NCBI RefSeq assembly: GCF_010093445.1
Contig: NZ_PDWW01000015.1
Coordinates: 1-64,000 of the forward strand
DNA: 64,000 bases
Source: Pseudoxanthomonas japonensis
GTDB taxonomy: Bacteria; Pseudomonadota; Gammaproteobacteria; Xanthomonadales; Xanthomonadaceae
Reading direction: 5' to 3'
Position 1 is the first letter of the stretch. Every line of letters starts with the position of its first letter. Shown here piece by piece: positions 8,807-19,108 of the stretch. Both the position numbers and the translations under genes were made by a program. Below the pieces are notes generated by a model. That model searched no databases. It saw nothing but the letters and a program-made list of their open reading frames with translations, and was not told the origin of the DNA.

Positions 8807-10201
8807 TCATCGACCTGAATGCAGGATGCGCATCGCGTCGGCCACGGTATGGAACGAGCCGAACACCAGCACGCGGTCGCCGGCGGATGACTCGGCGAGC
8901 GCCGCGTGCAAGGCGTCGTCCACGCTGGCGTGCAGGCTTGCGGCCGCCGCCATCGCGTCATCCAGGCGGGCCGCCAGCTGTTCGGCCGTCTGCGAGCGCG
9001 GACCCGACGACACGCCCGCGAGGAACCATGGCAGCGATGCGCTGGCGAACGCGTCGACGACGCTGCGCACGTCCTTGTCGGCGAGTGCGGCGAACACCAT
9101 GCGGGTCGCGCCAGCGATCGGATGCGCCTGCAGCCATGTCGCCAGTTCGCGCGCCGCCTGCGGGTTGTGCCCGACATCCAGCACTACCTCCACACCATCG
9201 CGCTCCAGCCGCTGCAGCCGGCCCGGCAGCGCTGCCGACGCCACACCTTCTGCGAACGCTTCGTCGCGCACCGGTTCGCCCGGCAACGCACGCAGCGCGG
9301 CGATCGCCGTCGCCGCGTTCGCGCGTTGCGACGGTGCGGACAGCGCCGGTGCCGGAAGCTCCAGTTCGGCGCCGACTTCGCGCCAGCGCCAGCGCTGGTT
9401 GTCGATCGGCTCGTGGAAGAAGTCGCTGCCCAGGCGCAGTGCGTTCGCGCCGATGGCGTACGCATGGCGCAGCACGCTGGACGGCGAATCCACTTCGCCC
9501 AGCACGAGCGGCTTCCACGCACGGGCGATGCCAGCCTTTTCCGCACCGATGGTTTCGCGGTCGTTGCCGAGCCAATCGGTGTGGTCGATGTCGACGGTGG
9601 TGATGACGGCGACATCGGGATCGACGATGTTCACCGCGTCCAGGCGCCCGCCCAGGCCGATCTCCAGCACAGCGAGATCCAGTGCACTACGCTGGAACAG
9701 CCACAGCGCCGCCAGCGTGCCGAACTCGAAATAGGTCAGTGGAATCGTGTTCCCTTCTCCCCCCGGGAGAAGGTGGCGCGCAGCGCCGGATGAGGGTGCG
9801 GCCGGCGCGCTGGCGTCCGGATCATCATCGCTTCTCCCGACCCTCACCCCAACCCCTCTCCCGACGGGAGAGGGCCTCAAACGCGCCGCTTCCACGGCCT
9901 CGAACGCGTCGACCAGCGAGGCATCATCCACCTCCATGCCATCGATGCGCACGCGCTCGTTGTAGCGCAGCAGATGCGGCGACGTGTACGCGCCCACCTT
10001 CCATCCGGTGGCGCGCGCGATGGCTTCGATGAAAGCGACCGTCGAGCCCTTGCCGTTGGTGCCGCCGACGGTGATGACGCGGGTGCCGGGCTTGCCCAGC
10101 AACAGCCGCTCCGCGACCTCGCGCACGCGGTCCAGACCCATGTCGATGGACTTGGGGTGCTGTTGCTCGATGTAGGCGAGCCAGTCGCTGAGGGTACGCA
10201 T
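8807..10201 (-). CDS. folC: Dihydrofolate/folylpolyglutamate synthase FolC with in-frame repeat insertion
   Basis: Adds glutamate to dihydropteroate and folates (ATP-dependent Mur-ligase fold). The P-loop is VGGTNGKGSTVAFIEA, followed by the TSPHLLRYNERVRIDG segment, the ITTVDIDHTDWLGN metal-binding region and the C-terminal DVGHNPQAA. Length is 464 residues; about 45 residues (roughly 107-152, between AFEAVEAAR and PLTYFEFGTL) are low-complexity Arg/Gly/Pro-rich sequence encoded by a palindromic intergenic-type repeat (9752-9876). Without it the protein would have the usual length of about 420. The frame stays open on both sides, so the gene looks functional. It heads the SPOR-cvpA-purF cluster. 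Confidence 0.93.
   Translation of the reverse strand: MRTLSDWLAYIEQQHPKSIDMGLDRVREVAERLLLGKPGTRVITVGGTNGKGSTVAFIEAIARATGWKVGAYTSPHLLRYNERVRIDGMEVDDASLVDAFEAVEAARLRPSPVGRGVGVRVGRSDDDPDASAPAAPSSGAARHLLPGGEGNTIPLTYFEFGTLAALWLFQRSALDLAVLEIGLGGRLDAVNIVDPDVAVITTVDIDHTDWLGNDRETIGAEKAGIARAWKPLVLGEVDSPSSVLRHAYAIGANALRLGSDFFHEPIDNQRWRWREVGAELELPAPALSAPSQRANAATAIAALRALPGEPVRDEAFAEGVASAALPGRLQRLERDGVEVVLDVGHNPQAARELATWLQAHPIAGATRMVFAALADKDVRSVVDAFASASLPWFLAGVSSGPRSQTAEQLAARLDDAMAAAASLHASVDDALHAALAESSAGDRVLVFGSFHTVADAMRILHSGR
9752..9876. repeat. Bipartite palindromic repeat inside folC coding sequence
   Basis: One end is a palindrome CCTTCTCC-CC-GGGAGAAGG (about 9754-9772) followed by a segment containing GGATGAGGGTGCGG; the other is CCTCACCCCAACCCC joined to a palindrome CCTCTCCC-GA-CGGGAGAGG (to 9874). 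The same two ends, in the same relative arrangement, bracket the intergenic element at 43126-43272, and one end alone occurs at 40501-40538. Here the whole element is translated as part of FolC without a stop or frameshift. Confidence 0.85.
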
Positions 10202-10228
10202 GCCGCCATTATCACGCAGACCCGGAAC

Positions 10229-11035
10229 TCAGGGTGCGTCTCGCGGAACCGTCCGCAATGGCACCGCGCGCTGCCGGTAAGGACGCTGCACCGTTCCAGC
10301 GAGACGCGTGCAGACGTCGGGCACTTTGGACTCGCACAGCATGCGCGTCACCTGGTAGGCGCGTCGCCCATCGTGCGTCAGCCGCTTCCGGACCAGGGAG
10401 GGGGCGTAGTAATGATCGCCCTCGTACACGAGCCATCGTGTCCTGTCGTTCTCGCCATCGAGCGTGTAAATGGCGACGTCCGGCGACAGACCTGTCGCAC
10501 TGCGCTGGCTGCCACGCGCTTTCAGCAGCGCGATGGCATCCGCGACGCTGCCGGCTTCCAGCGGAATCGGATCCTCGATGTATCCCGCCACCGTGCCATC
10601 GGCATCGTGGAAGCGCGGCGACTCAGGCAACTGCAGTCGCGGCGGCAATGTAAACGCGCGATCGCGTATCGCATCATCCTCGATAGCATCTGGTTCCAGC
10701 GCGAACGACATTGGAACACGCACCCTGCCGCTTACGGGAACGCCGTTCACGAGCGCGGGCGAGAAGCGCCATGTCCTTGCCGCATCGATCGCCGCTTTGT
10801 CGAGCATGCGGTTGCGCGAGCTCTGTTCGACGAAAACCTCTTTCACCGCGCCGCCCCTGTCGACATCCATGATCAGTACGGCAGTGCCGGTAATGCCGAG
10901 ATAGAACGCCTCGGCGGGGTAGCGCGGCTGCGGCGATTCAATCACGTGTGGCCCAGCATCCTCGGCAGCCTGCACGGATGTGGCAGCAAACGCATTCGCC
11001 AACAGGAGCAGAACACGTGCGATGAGCAGTCTCAT
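10229..11035 (-). CDS. Secreted TonB C-terminal-domain protein
   Basis: A 268-residue protein with a cleavable signal peptide (LLIARVLLLLANAFAATSVQA) and one TonB C-terminal fold at about residues 30-120 (ESPQPRYPAEAFYLGITG, AAIDAARTWRFSPALVNG). Unlike energising TonB it has no retained N-terminal membrane anchor, no proline-rich spanning region and a long C-terminal domain of unknown function. The start at 11035 is preferred over 11041 because the GGGGGA ribosome site then has a five-base spacing. It is probably a periplasmic or envelope protein rather than a partner of ExbBD. It lies upstream of folC on the same strand, 27 bases away. Confidence 0.7.
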   Translation of the reverse strand: MRLLIARVLLLLANAFAATSVQAAEDAGPHVIESPQPRYPAEAFYLGITGTAVLIMDVDRGGAVKEVFVEQSSRNRMLDKAAIDAARTWRFSPALVNGVPVSGRVRVPMSFALEPDAIEDDAIRDRAFTLPPRLQLPESPRFHDADGTVAGYIEDPIPLEAGSVADAIALLKARGSQRSATGLSPDVAIYTLDGENDRTRWLVYEGDHYYAPSLVRKRLTHDGRRAYQVTRMLCESKVPDVCTRLAGTVQRPYRQRAVPLRTVPRDAP

Positions 11036-11068
11036 CGTCATCCCCCATACATCACTGACCCCGTCACA

Positions 11069-11713
11069 CTAAAGCGCCCGATGCTTCGCTTCGCCGAAGA
11101 ACGGCGTGTGGTGCGCGCAGTCGTTGAGACGAACGACTTCCAGTTGATCCACCGTCGGACCTTCCAGCAGGTTGAGCGTGGTCGGCGCCTGGCGGAACGT
11201 CCACAACTTCGCAATCGGAAGGCCAAGGATGCGGCACAGCAGGACGCGGTTGACGGCGTCGTGCGCCACGATCAGCAGGGTGTCGTCGCCGCCCAGGCCC
11301 TCGGCGGCGCGAGCCAGGCCGCGCCAGGAACGGTCGAGCACCTGGCGCAGTGACTCACCGCCGGGCATCAGCACGGTGTCGGGCTCCTCGCGCCAGGCGA
11401 GCAGCCGCGCCGGGTCTTTTTCCTGGATCTCGCTGGCCAGCAGGCCCTCCCACTCGCCATGGGCGATTTCCTGCAGTTCGGGATCGGTGAGCAGCATGTC
11501 CGCGCGCGATTCGCCCAATGCCAGCTGCGCCGTGCGCTGCGCGCGCGACAGCGGCGACGCCACCGCGCGATCGATGCGCACCTCCTTCAACCGCTGGCCC
11601 AGCGCGGTCGCCTGGCCTTCACCAACCGGCGAGAGCGGGATGTCGATCTGGCCCTGGTAGCGGCCTTCGGCGTTCCACGGCGTTTCGCCGTGGCGGGCAA
11701 GCAGGATGCGCAT
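11069..11713 (-). CDS. Histidine phosphatase family protein (phosphoglycerate mutase-like)
   Basis: A 214-residue branch-1 histidine phosphatase. The catalytic RHGE motif is at the N terminus (LLARHGETPWN), the second Arg and Glu lie in SPLSRAQRTAQ and AHGEWEG, and the second His in VAHDAVNRVL. Such proteins include CobC (adenosylcobalamin/alpha-ribazole phosphatase), GpmB-like and broad-specificity phosphatases; no cobalamin genes are nearby, so substrate is left open. It lies on the minus strand between the S46 peptidase and the TonB-domain protein. Confidence 0.85.
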   Translation of the reverse strand: MRILLARHGETPWNAEGRYQGQIDIPLSPVGEGQATALGQRLKEVRIDRAVASPLSRAQRTAQLALGESRADMLLTDPELQEIAHGEWEGLLASEIQEKDPARLLAWREEPDTVLMPGGESLRQVLDRSWRGLARAAEGLGGDDTLLIVAHDAVNRVLLCRILGLPIAKLWTFRQAPTTLNLLEGPTVDQLEVVRLNDCAHHTPFFGEAKHRAL

Positions 11714-11769
11714 GCGTCGGTGTGTCCATTCGAGAAAAACGGTCGCGCTTCCAAAGGCCGGAAACGAAG

Positions 11770-11795
11770 ACGGGAGCGGATGATAACCGCTCCCG
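11770..11795 (-). terminator. Terminator of the S46 peptidase gene
   Basis: A perfect stem (ACGGGAGCGG / CCGCTCCCGT) with a short AT-rich loop, read on the minus strand downstream of the peptidase stop and followed by TCTTCGTTT. The U tract is imperfect. Confidence 0.6.
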
Positions 11796-11822
11796 TCCCG
11801 TGTCGGCCGACCGTTGCAGGTG

Positions 11823-13991
11823 TTACTTGCCGACGCCCATTTCCGTCAGCAGCTGCGGTGCCGGATAGACCTCCTGCATGATCCAGCGCAGGTAACGACC
11901 GTCCACGGCGATCATGCGGGTCATCTTCGGGTCGAACACCCAGTTCGAGCTGACCGACTCCCAGTTGCCGTCGAAGGCCAGGCCGATCAGCTTGCCGTGC
12001 GCATCGAGTACCGGCGAACCGGAATTGCCGCCGGTGATGTCGAGGTTCGACAGGTAGTTCACCGGCACGGAGCCGAGGCGCTTGTCCTCCAGCCCGCCGT
12101 AGCGCTTGGCAGCGACCGCATCGAGCAGCGCCTTCGGCGAGTCGAACGGATCCTGCCCGGTCTCCTTGGCGACCACGCCTTCCAGCGTGGTGAACGGGGT
12201 GTACTCCACGCCGTCCTTCGGCGCGTAACCCATCACGTTGCCGAAGGTGATGCGCAGCGACAAGTTGGCGTCGGGATAGACGAACTCGCCCTGGCTCTTC
12301 TTGTAGTCGGCCAGCGCCTGCAGGTAGACCGGACGCGCGGCCAGGTTCTCGCCCGCGCGCGTCTTGCGCTCCTGCTCCAGCTTCAGCAGCGTGGGCATGA
12401 CGGCGACGGCGTACTGGATGGCCGGATCGTTGCTGGCTTCGAACGCCTTGCGGTCGGCGGCGAACCACTTCAGCCGCTCGTCGGTGCTGCCCAGCTTCGT
12501 GCCGGCCAATCGATCGAGCGCACGCTTCACGGCGGCCGCGTCGTTGCCGCCGAGCCATGTATCGACCGCAGCGACGCGCTGGTTCGCCGGCAGCTTGAGG
12601 TACTCGTTCAACCAGTACTCCTGCAGCTGGCGATCCATCGCCGCCACGTAACGGCGCTCGAGCTGCTTCTGCGCGCCTTCGATCGCGGGCAGGTCGCGCT
12701 CCTGGTAGCCCGATTCACGCTCGGCGTTGGGCTTCTCGCGCTCGATGGACAGGCGGTACAGCTGCGCAGCCGTACCCACGGTGGCGGTGTTGTGGAACTG
12801 TCCCAGGATCAGGTCGCGCTCGCGCGTCGCCTTGCCCTGCTCGAGCAGGTCGATCAAGCGGCCGTGCGCCGCCAGGGCGGCCTCGCCCTTGCCTCCCTGC
12901 CCCTTCAGCCACGCCAGCACGGCAGCCTCTTCCGCCTGCTTCTGGCCGGCGGCGTCGATGCGCTTGAAGCCTTCCAGCTGACCGTCGTAGTTCTTGCTGG
13001 TGTTGTTCCAACCCGCCATCGTGCTGGCGTACTTCACCTGGATATCGGGATTCTTCTTGCCCGCGTCGCCGACCAGGGCAATGAGGTTCTTGTAGTGACG
13101 GCCGATGGTGGGATAGGTCCATGCGGCGGTGTTGTCGAACTCGGCCGCCAGCGCGTAGCGGTTGGTCGAACCCGGATAGCCGGCCACCATCACGAAGTCG
13201 CCCTCTCCCAGCGGCTGGTCGGCGAACTTCAGCCAACGCTTCGGACGATACGGCACGTTGTCCTTCGAGAACGCCGCCGGCTTGCCGTCCTTGCCCACGT
13301 AGGCGCGGTAGAACGCAAAATCGCCGGTGTGGCGCGGCCACATCCAGTTGTCGATATCGCCGCCGTACTTGCCCACGCTGCCGGGGGGCGCGTACGCCAG
13401 GCGCACGTCCTTGATCTCCAGGTTCTTGAACAGGCGATAGGTGTTGCCGCCGGAGAAGCTGTACAGGCGGCAGCGGAAACCGGCATCGGCTTCGCAGTCG
13501 GCGATCAATTTCTTCTCGAACGCCTCGAGTGCCTTGGTGCGCGCCAGCGCATCGTTGCCCGCGGTCGCGATGGCGGCCTGCGCGTCTTTGGTCACGTCGG
13601 TGATCTCGTCCAGCACGAATACGCGGGCATTCGGCCCTGCGCTGACTTCATCGCCCGTGGTCGGCGCGTTGAAGCCATTCTTGATCAGGTTGTTCTCCGG
13701 GGTGGAGTTCAGCTGGATCGCACCATAGGCGCAGTGGTGGTTGGTCACCACCAGGCCGTTCGGCGACACGAAGCTGGCCGTGCAGCCGCCCAGCGCGACC
13801 ACGGCGCCCATCGGATCGCCGGTCAGATTGGCCAGTTGCTGCGGCGACAGCTTCAGCCCGGCCTTCTTCAACGGACCGGCGATTTCCGGCAGCTGCTGCG
13901 GCACCCACATGCCCTCACCGGCATGGGCGAGCTGGGCGGCGAGCAGGGACAAGGGAACCGCGATGGCGGCGGCGAGCAGGTTCGGACGCAT
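11823..13991 (-). CDS. S46 family serine dipeptidyl-peptidase (DPP7-like)
   Basis: A 722-residue exported peptidase with a signal peptide (cleavage near QLAHA-GEGMW) and the chymotrypsin-like S46 core. The catalytic histidine is in VTNHHCAYG (about residue 86) and the nucleophile in GGNSGSPV (about 657). S46 enzymes remove dipeptides from the N terminus of oligopeptides in the periplasm. The residue that distinguishes DPP7 (Gly, hydrophobic P1) from DPP11 (Arg, acidic P1) appears as Gly in LAFDGNWE (about 675), which favours DPP7-type specificity. The gene is monocistronic, divergent from tdh. Confidence 0.92.
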   Translation of the reverse strand: MRPNLLAAAIAVPLSLLAAQLAHAGEGMWVPQQLPEIAGPLKKAGLKLSPQQLANLTGDPMGAVVALGGCTASFVSPNGLVVTNHHCAYGAIQLNSTPENNLIKNGFNAPTTGDEVSAGPNARVFVLDEITDVTKDAQAAIATAGNDALARTKALEAFEKKLIADCEADAGFRCRLYSFSGGNTYRLFKNLEIKDVRLAYAPPGSVGKYGGDIDNWMWPRHTGDFAFYRAYVGKDGKPAAFSKDNVPYRPKRWLKFADQPLGEGDFVMVAGYPGSTNRYALAAEFDNTAAWTYPTIGRHYKNLIALVGDAGKKNPDIQVKYASTMAGWNNTSKNYDGQLEGFKRIDAAGQKQAEEAAVLAWLKGQGGKGEAALAAHGRLIDLLEQGKATRERDLILGQFHNTATVGTAAQLYRLSIEREKPNAERESGYQERDLPAIEGAQKQLERRYVAAMDRQLQEYWLNEYLKLPANQRVAAVDTWLGGNDAAAVKRALDRLAGTKLGSTDERLKWFAADRKAFEASNDPAIQYAVAVMPTLLKLEQERKTRAGENLAARPVYLQALADYKKSQGEFVYPDANLSLRITFGNVMGYAPKDGVEYTPFTTLEGVVAKETGQDPFDSPKALLDAVAAKRYGGLEDKRLGSVPVNYLSNLDITGGNSGSPVLDAHGKLIGLAFDGNWESVSSNWVFDPKMTRMIAVDGRYLRWIMQEVYPAPQLLTEMGVGK

Positions 13992-14136
13992 GGAAACCCC
14001 GGGACTGGCAGGAAAGTTCCGATTGTAATGAACCGGTCATCCCGGCCGACCATGACTTATGTCCTAGGCCGGCCGGGCGCTGCGGATGTTCCGGCTGTCA
14101 AGGACCGCCGCAACAGGGGCGCACAGGACCGGGGCG

Positions 14137-14142
14137 TATAAT
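14137..14142 (+). promoter_or_regulatory. Possible -10 box for tdh
   Basis: A consensus TATAAT lies 32 bases before the tdh start in the 183-base gap between the divergent S46 peptidase and tdh. I see no good -35 hexamer at the proper distance, so this is tentative. Confidence 0.4.
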
Positions 14143-14174
14143 CCGCGCCCTCATTACCCCTGGATCGACGTCCG

Positions 14175-15209
14175 ATGGCACAGACGATGAAGGCGCTGGT
14201 GAAGCGCGAGGCCGGCAAAGGCATCTGGATGGAGCAACTGCCCGTCCCGCAGCCCGGCCCCAACGAGGTGCTGGTCAAGCTGGAGAAGACCGCCATCTGC
14301 GGCACCGACCTGCACATCTACCTGTGGGACGAGTGGAGCCAGCGCACGATCACGCCGGGCCTGACCATCGGCCACGAATTCGTCGGCCGCATCGCCCAAC
14401 TGGGCTCGGCGGTGACCGGTTACGAGGTCGGCCAGCGCGTGTCGGCCGAGGGCCACATCGTCTGCGGCCATTGCCGCAACTGCCGCGGCGGTCGCCAGCA
14501 CCTGTGTCCCAACACCGTCGGCATCGGCGTGAACCGCAACGGCGCGTTCGCCGAGTACATGGTCATGCCGGCCAGCAACCTGTGGCCGATCCCGGACCAG
14601 ATCCCGTCCGAACTGGCCGCGTTCTTCGACCCGTACGGCAACGCCGCGCACTGCGCGCTGGAGTTCGACGTGGTGGGCGAAGACGTGCTGATCACCGGAG
14701 CGGGTCCGATCGGCATCATCGCCGCCGGCATCTGCAAGCACATCGGCGCGCGCAACGTGGTGGTCACCGACGTCAACGATTTCCGCCTGAAGCTGGCCGC
14801 CGACATGGGCGCCACGCGCGTTGTGAATGTGGCCAACACCTCGCTCAAGGACGTGATGGCCGACCTGCACATGGAAGGCTTCGACGTGGGCCTGGAAATG
14901 AGCGGCAACCCGCGCGCGTTCAACGACATGCTCGACTGCATGTACCACGGCGGCAAGATCGCGATGCTCGGCATCATGCCCAAGGGTGCCGGCTGCGACT
15001 GGGACAAGATCATCTTCAAGGGCCTCACCGTGCAGGGCATCTACGGCCGCAAGATGTACGAGACCTGGTACAAGATGACGCAACTGGTGCTGAGCGGCTT
15101 CCCGCTGGGCAAGGTGCTGACCCACCAGTTACCGATCGACGACTTCCAGAAGGGCTTCGACCTGATGGAACAGGGCAAGGCCGGCAAGGTGGTGTTGAGC
15201 TGGAACTGA
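14175..15209 (+). CDS. tdh: L-threonine 3-dehydrogenase
   Basis: A 344-residue zinc-dependent medium-chain dehydrogenase that oxidises L-threonine to 2-amino-3-ketobutyrate with NAD+. Catalytic zinc ligands are Cys42 (AICGTDLH) and the GHE pair at 66-68; the structural zinc lobe carries the four-Cys cluster [15 protein letters not shown]; the Rossmann motif is [12 protein letters not shown]. The product is cleaved by Kbl, whose gene normally sits beside tdh but here is 6.5 kb away (21768). A strong hairpin terminator follows. Confidence 0.96.
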   Translation: MAQTMKALVKREAGKGIWMEQLPVPQPGPNEVLVKLEKTAICGTDLHIYLWDEWSQRTITPGLTIGHEFVGRIAQLGSAVTGYEVGQRVSAEGHIVCGHCRNCRGGRQHLCPNTVGIGVNRNGAFAEYMVMPASNLWPIPDQIPSELAAFFDPYGNAAHCALEFDVVGEDVLITGAGPIGIIAAGICKHIGARNVVVTDVNDFRLKLAADMGATRVVNVANTSLKDVMADLHMEGFDVGLEMSGNPRAFNDMLDCMYHGGKIAMLGIMPKGAGCDWDKIIFKGLTVQGIYGRKMYETWYKMTQLVLSGFPLGKVLTHQLPIDDFQKGFDLMEQGKAGKVVLSWN

Positions 15210-15227
15210 TCCGCCGGCAGGTCGGCG

Positions 15228-15262
15228 AAACGAAAAGGGCGCCTTGCGGCGCCCTTTTCGTT
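15228..15262. terminator. Bidirectional intrinsic terminator between tdh and torF
   Basis: A GC-rich stem GGGCGCC-TTGC-GGCGCCC is flanked by an A-run on the left and a T-run on the right (AAACGAAAA ... TTTTCGTT), giving a Rho-independent terminator in both directions for the convergent tdh and TorF-type genes. Confidence 0.9.
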
Positions 15263-15279
15263 GTCCGTCACACGGTGCG

Positions 15280-16026
15280 TTACGGCACTTCGACCGCGAT
15301 GGTGAACACCAGGCCGGGCTTGTAGATGTCGGAACCGCGGCGCAACTCCGGAGCATCCGAGCCGAACGTGTCGTAGTACCCCAGCGTCGCAGTGGCGGGA
15401 CCGAACCCCTTGGACAGGGTGATCGAGCCATCGTAGAAATCGGCGCGTCCATCGCTGCCCGCGTCGATGGCGGTATAGCCGGTGGTCGCGCCCAACGAGA
15501 AGCCCGAGTCGCCGAAGTCGTAGCTGGCGGACAGGCCGGCGTAGATTTCCTCGGCACCCGTGTTGCTGTAGTCGTCGGCGTAGGCCAGGATGCCGCCGAC
15601 CGTCACCGGACCACTCCATTCCAGCTTGGCGATGTATTCGTTGTAGTCGATGTTGCCGTAACCGTCAGAGGCGCCTTCATAGGTGTAACGGTTAACGCCC
15701 AGGTCCAGATTCCAGCTGTCGCTGAGGTCCTTGTTCCAACCCACGAAGTAGTCCACTTCGAAGTTCGGGCCACCGTCGCCGAAGTCGACATTCGATCCCC
15801 ACACACCGGCATACAGCCCGAAGGGCGCCGAGTAGCTGGCCCCGGCCTGGAAGGCAGGACCGTTATCGGTCTGGGACACGCCGCGGAACACGTAATCCGT
15901 GGTCACCGCGAAGGTGGCGCTGAAGGGGGAAGATGCTTCTTCTTCCGCCTCCTGTGCGAACGCTGCCAGGGGCGCGGACAGCAGCAGGGCGGTGGCGAGG
16001 GCGGTGCAGAGCTTGATGGGCTTCAT
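15280..16026 (-). CDS. TorF family putative outer-membrane porin
   Basis: A 248-residue exported protein with a signal peptide (TALATALLLSAPLAAFAQ) and a small beta-barrel rich in alternating aromatic strands. The opening FSATFAVTTDYVFRGVSQTDNGPAFQAG is the hallmark of the TorF/Gcw_chp family. The start at 16026 has an AGGAGACC ribosome site; the open frame further upstream is not conserved. Its substrate is unknown. It lies between tdh and the sulfate operon, with its own likely promoter. Confidence 0.85.
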   Translation of the reverse strand: MKPIKLCTALATALLLSAPLAAFAQEAEEEASSPFSATFAVTTDYVFRGVSQTDNGPAFQAGASYSAPFGLYAGVWGSNVDFGDGGPNFEVDYFVGWNKDLSDSWNLDLGVNRYTYEGASDGYGNIDYNEYIAKLEWSGPVTVGGILAYADDYSNTGAEEIYAGLSASYDFGDSGFSLGATTGYTAIDAGSDGRADFYDGSITLSKGFGPATATLGYYDTFGSDAPELRRGSDIYKPGLVFTIAVEVP

Positions 16027-16120
16027 CCGGGGTCTCCTGGGGCGGTGGCATGGGTGACCGGGTGCGTCGGGGCGTCTTCGAACCGCCATCACGACTTCAC
16101 GGTTTTTTAACTGCGCCCCG

Positions 16121-16150
16121 ATAGTGCGCCGCACCAATCGCCCGCGTCAA
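16121..16150 (-). promoter_or_regulatory. Possible promoter of the TorF-type porin gene
   Basis: On the minus strand TTGACG (16150-16145) is followed after 18 bases by CACTAT (16126-16121), about 95 bases upstream of the ATG. The -35 is good, the -10 matches at only half of its positions. The AT-rich stretch just beyond, up to the cysA stop, adds some support. Confidence 0.35.
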
Positions 16151-16211
16151 GTGCTGGATGAGAACTCCGTAATTGGTTTCTTTTTCAATCAATTCAGTAA
16201 GTTATATCGCA

Positions 16212-17273
<1,062 letters not shown>

Positions 17274-17285
17274 GAGGTCGTCCTG

Positions 17286-18245
17286 TCAGTGACGGTGGTT
17301 GGCGGCCAGCGCTTCGCCGTGGCGCCATTCCAGCCAGGTCTTCAATCCGAGGGTCACCAGCGCCGTCAGCGCCAGCAGCGAAGCCGCCGCGAACGCGGCG
17401 CTGTACGCGTACTCGTTGTAAAGGATCTCGACGTGCAGCGGCAGCGTGTTGGTGCGTCCGCGGATGTGGCCCGACACCACCGACACCGCACCGAACTCGC
17501 CCAATGCGCGCGCACTGCACAGCAGCACGCCGTACAGCAGTGCCCAGCGGATGTTCGGCAGCGTGACGCGCCAGAACGTCTGCCAGCCGCTGGCACCCAG
17601 GCTGAGCGCAGCCAGTTCTTCGTCCGTGCCCTGCTGCTCCATCAGCGGCATCAGTTCGCGCGCGATGAAGGGAAACGTCACGAAGATGGTCGCCAGCACG
17701 ATGCCCGGCAGCGCGAACACGATTTTGGGAAGTTGCACGTGCAACTCGCCCAGCAGCGGCAGCGTGAACCGCCAGCCCTCGTCGATCAGCGAATAGGCCC
17801 AGCCCTGCGCACCGAAGATCAGCACGTAGATCAGGCCCGCCACCACCGGCGATACCGCGAACGGCAGGTCGATCAACGTCACCAGCCAGCGCTTGCCGCG
17901 GAACTCGTGCTTGCTGACCGCCCACGCCGCCGCCACGCCGAACAGGAGGTTCAAGGGAACGACGATGCCGGTCACCAGCAACGTCAGTTTCACCGCCGCC
18001 AGCGCATCCGCTTCGCTGACGGCCGCGACGAAGGCGGTCCAGCCGCCGCGCAGCGCTTCGACGAACACCAGCGCGAGCGGCAGCAGCAGGAACGACAGCA
18101 GGAACCCTAGCGCGCCGAGCACCAGCAGCACCTGCACCCAGACGGGTTCGGTGGTGGCGGCATGGCGGCGGACGGGACGTGCAGGCGTTTCCACGGCGGA
18201 CGACTCCGGAGGCATGGCGATGACGGCGGAGATGGCGTCGCCCAT
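17286..18245 (-). CDS. cysW: Sulfate ABC transporter permease CysW
   Basis: A 319-residue inner-membrane permease with six predicted helices after a 35-residue hydrophilic N terminus. The ABC-coupling EAA loop is visible around [24 protein letters not shown]. It pairs with CysT to form the channel. The start is one base after the cysT stop region, indicating coupled translation. Confidence 0.93.
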   Translation of the reverse strand: MGDAISAVIAMPPESSAVETPARPVRRHAATTEPVWVQVLLVLGALGFLLSFLLLPLALVFVEALRGGWTAFVAAVSEADALAAVKLTLLVTGIVVPLNLLFGVAAAWAVSKHEFRGKRWLVTLIDLPFAVSPVVAGLIYVLIFGAQGWAYSLIDEGWRFTLPLLGELHVQLPKIVFALPGIVLATIFVTFPFIARELMPLMEQQGTDEELAALSLGASGWQTFWRVTLPNIRWALLYGVLLCSARALGEFGAVSVVSGHIRGRTNTLPLHVEILYNEYAYSAAFAAASLLALTALVTLGLKTWLEWRHGEALAANHRH

Positions 18246-18246
18246 G

Positions 18247-19107
18247 TCAGCCCCCCGCCCGTTTGCCGGTGCGTTGCAGGCGCGCCTGCAGCGTGTTGAT
18301 CAGCAGCAGCAGCGCGAACGAGAGCAACAGCATCGCCGCGGCGATGGCGGTGGCACCTTCGTAGTCGAACTCCTCCAGCTTGATCGTGATCAGCAGCGGT
18401 GCGATTTCCGAGACGCCCGGCAGGTTGCCGGCGATGAAGATGACGGAGCCGTACTCGCCCACGCCGCGCGCGAACGCCAGCGCGAAACCCGCCAGCACGG
18501 CCGGCCACAGCGTCGGCAGCACCACGAGGCGTACGGACTGCCAGCGGGTCGCGCCGAGGGTAGCCGCCGCTTCCTCCAGTTCGGTTTCGATCTCCGCCAG
18601 CACCGGTTGCACGACGCGCACCACGAACGGCAGCCCGATGAACACCAGCGCCACCGTGATGCCGAGCGGCGTGTAGGCGACCTTGATGCCGGCGGCCTCC
18701 AGCCATTGCCCGATCCAGCCGGTCGGCCCGTACAACGCGGTCAACGCGATGCCGGCGACGGCGGTGGGCAGTGCGAACGGCAGGTCGATCATCGCATCGA
18801 ACAGGCGCTTGCCGGGAAAGCGGTAGCGCACGAACACCCACGCGACCAGCGTGCCCATCACCGCGTTGAACGCGGCCGCCGCGAGTGCGGTGCCGAAGCT
18901 GATGCGCAGCGCGGCCAGCACGCGCGGCTCGGTCCAGATCGCCCAGATGCCGGCCGGTCCCAGCCCGCTGGCCTTGGCGAACACGCCCACCAGCGGGATC
19001 AGCACGATCAGCCCCAGCCAGGCCAGCGTATAGCCCAGGCTGAGGCCGAAACCGGGAATGACGCGCCGCGGGCGCGCCTTTCCCGACGACGGATGCACTG
19101 CCGCCAC
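18247..19107 (-). CDS. cysT: Sulfate ABC transporter permease CysT
   Basis: A 286-residue permease with the EAA loop [21 protein letters not shown] and the conserved [25 protein letters not shown] segment typical of CysT/CysU. The GTG at 19107 is one base after the sbp stop, so translation is probably coupled; a longer reading upstream to 19140 would overlap sbp. Forms the membrane channel with CysW. Confidence 0.93.
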   Translation of the reverse strand: MAAVHPSSGKARPRRVIPGFGLSLGYTLAWLGLIVLIPLVGVFAKASGLGPAGIWAIWTEPRVLAALRISFGTALAAAAFNAVMGTLVAWVFVRYRFPGKRLFDAMIDLPFALPTAVAGIALTALYGPTGWIGQWLEAAGIKVAYTPLGITVALVFIGLPFVVRVVQPVLAEIETELEEAAATLGATRWQSVRLVVLPTLWPAVLAGFALAFARGVGEYGSVIFIAGNLPGVSEIAPLLITIKLEEFDYEGATAIAAAMLLLSFALLLLINTLQARLQRTGKRAGG

Positions 19108-19108
19108 G

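Noticed and set aside
11814-14141. A 775-codon plus-strand open frame
   Set aside because: Antisense to the S46 peptidase, which has a signal peptide and catalytic motifs; the plus-strand translation has neither.
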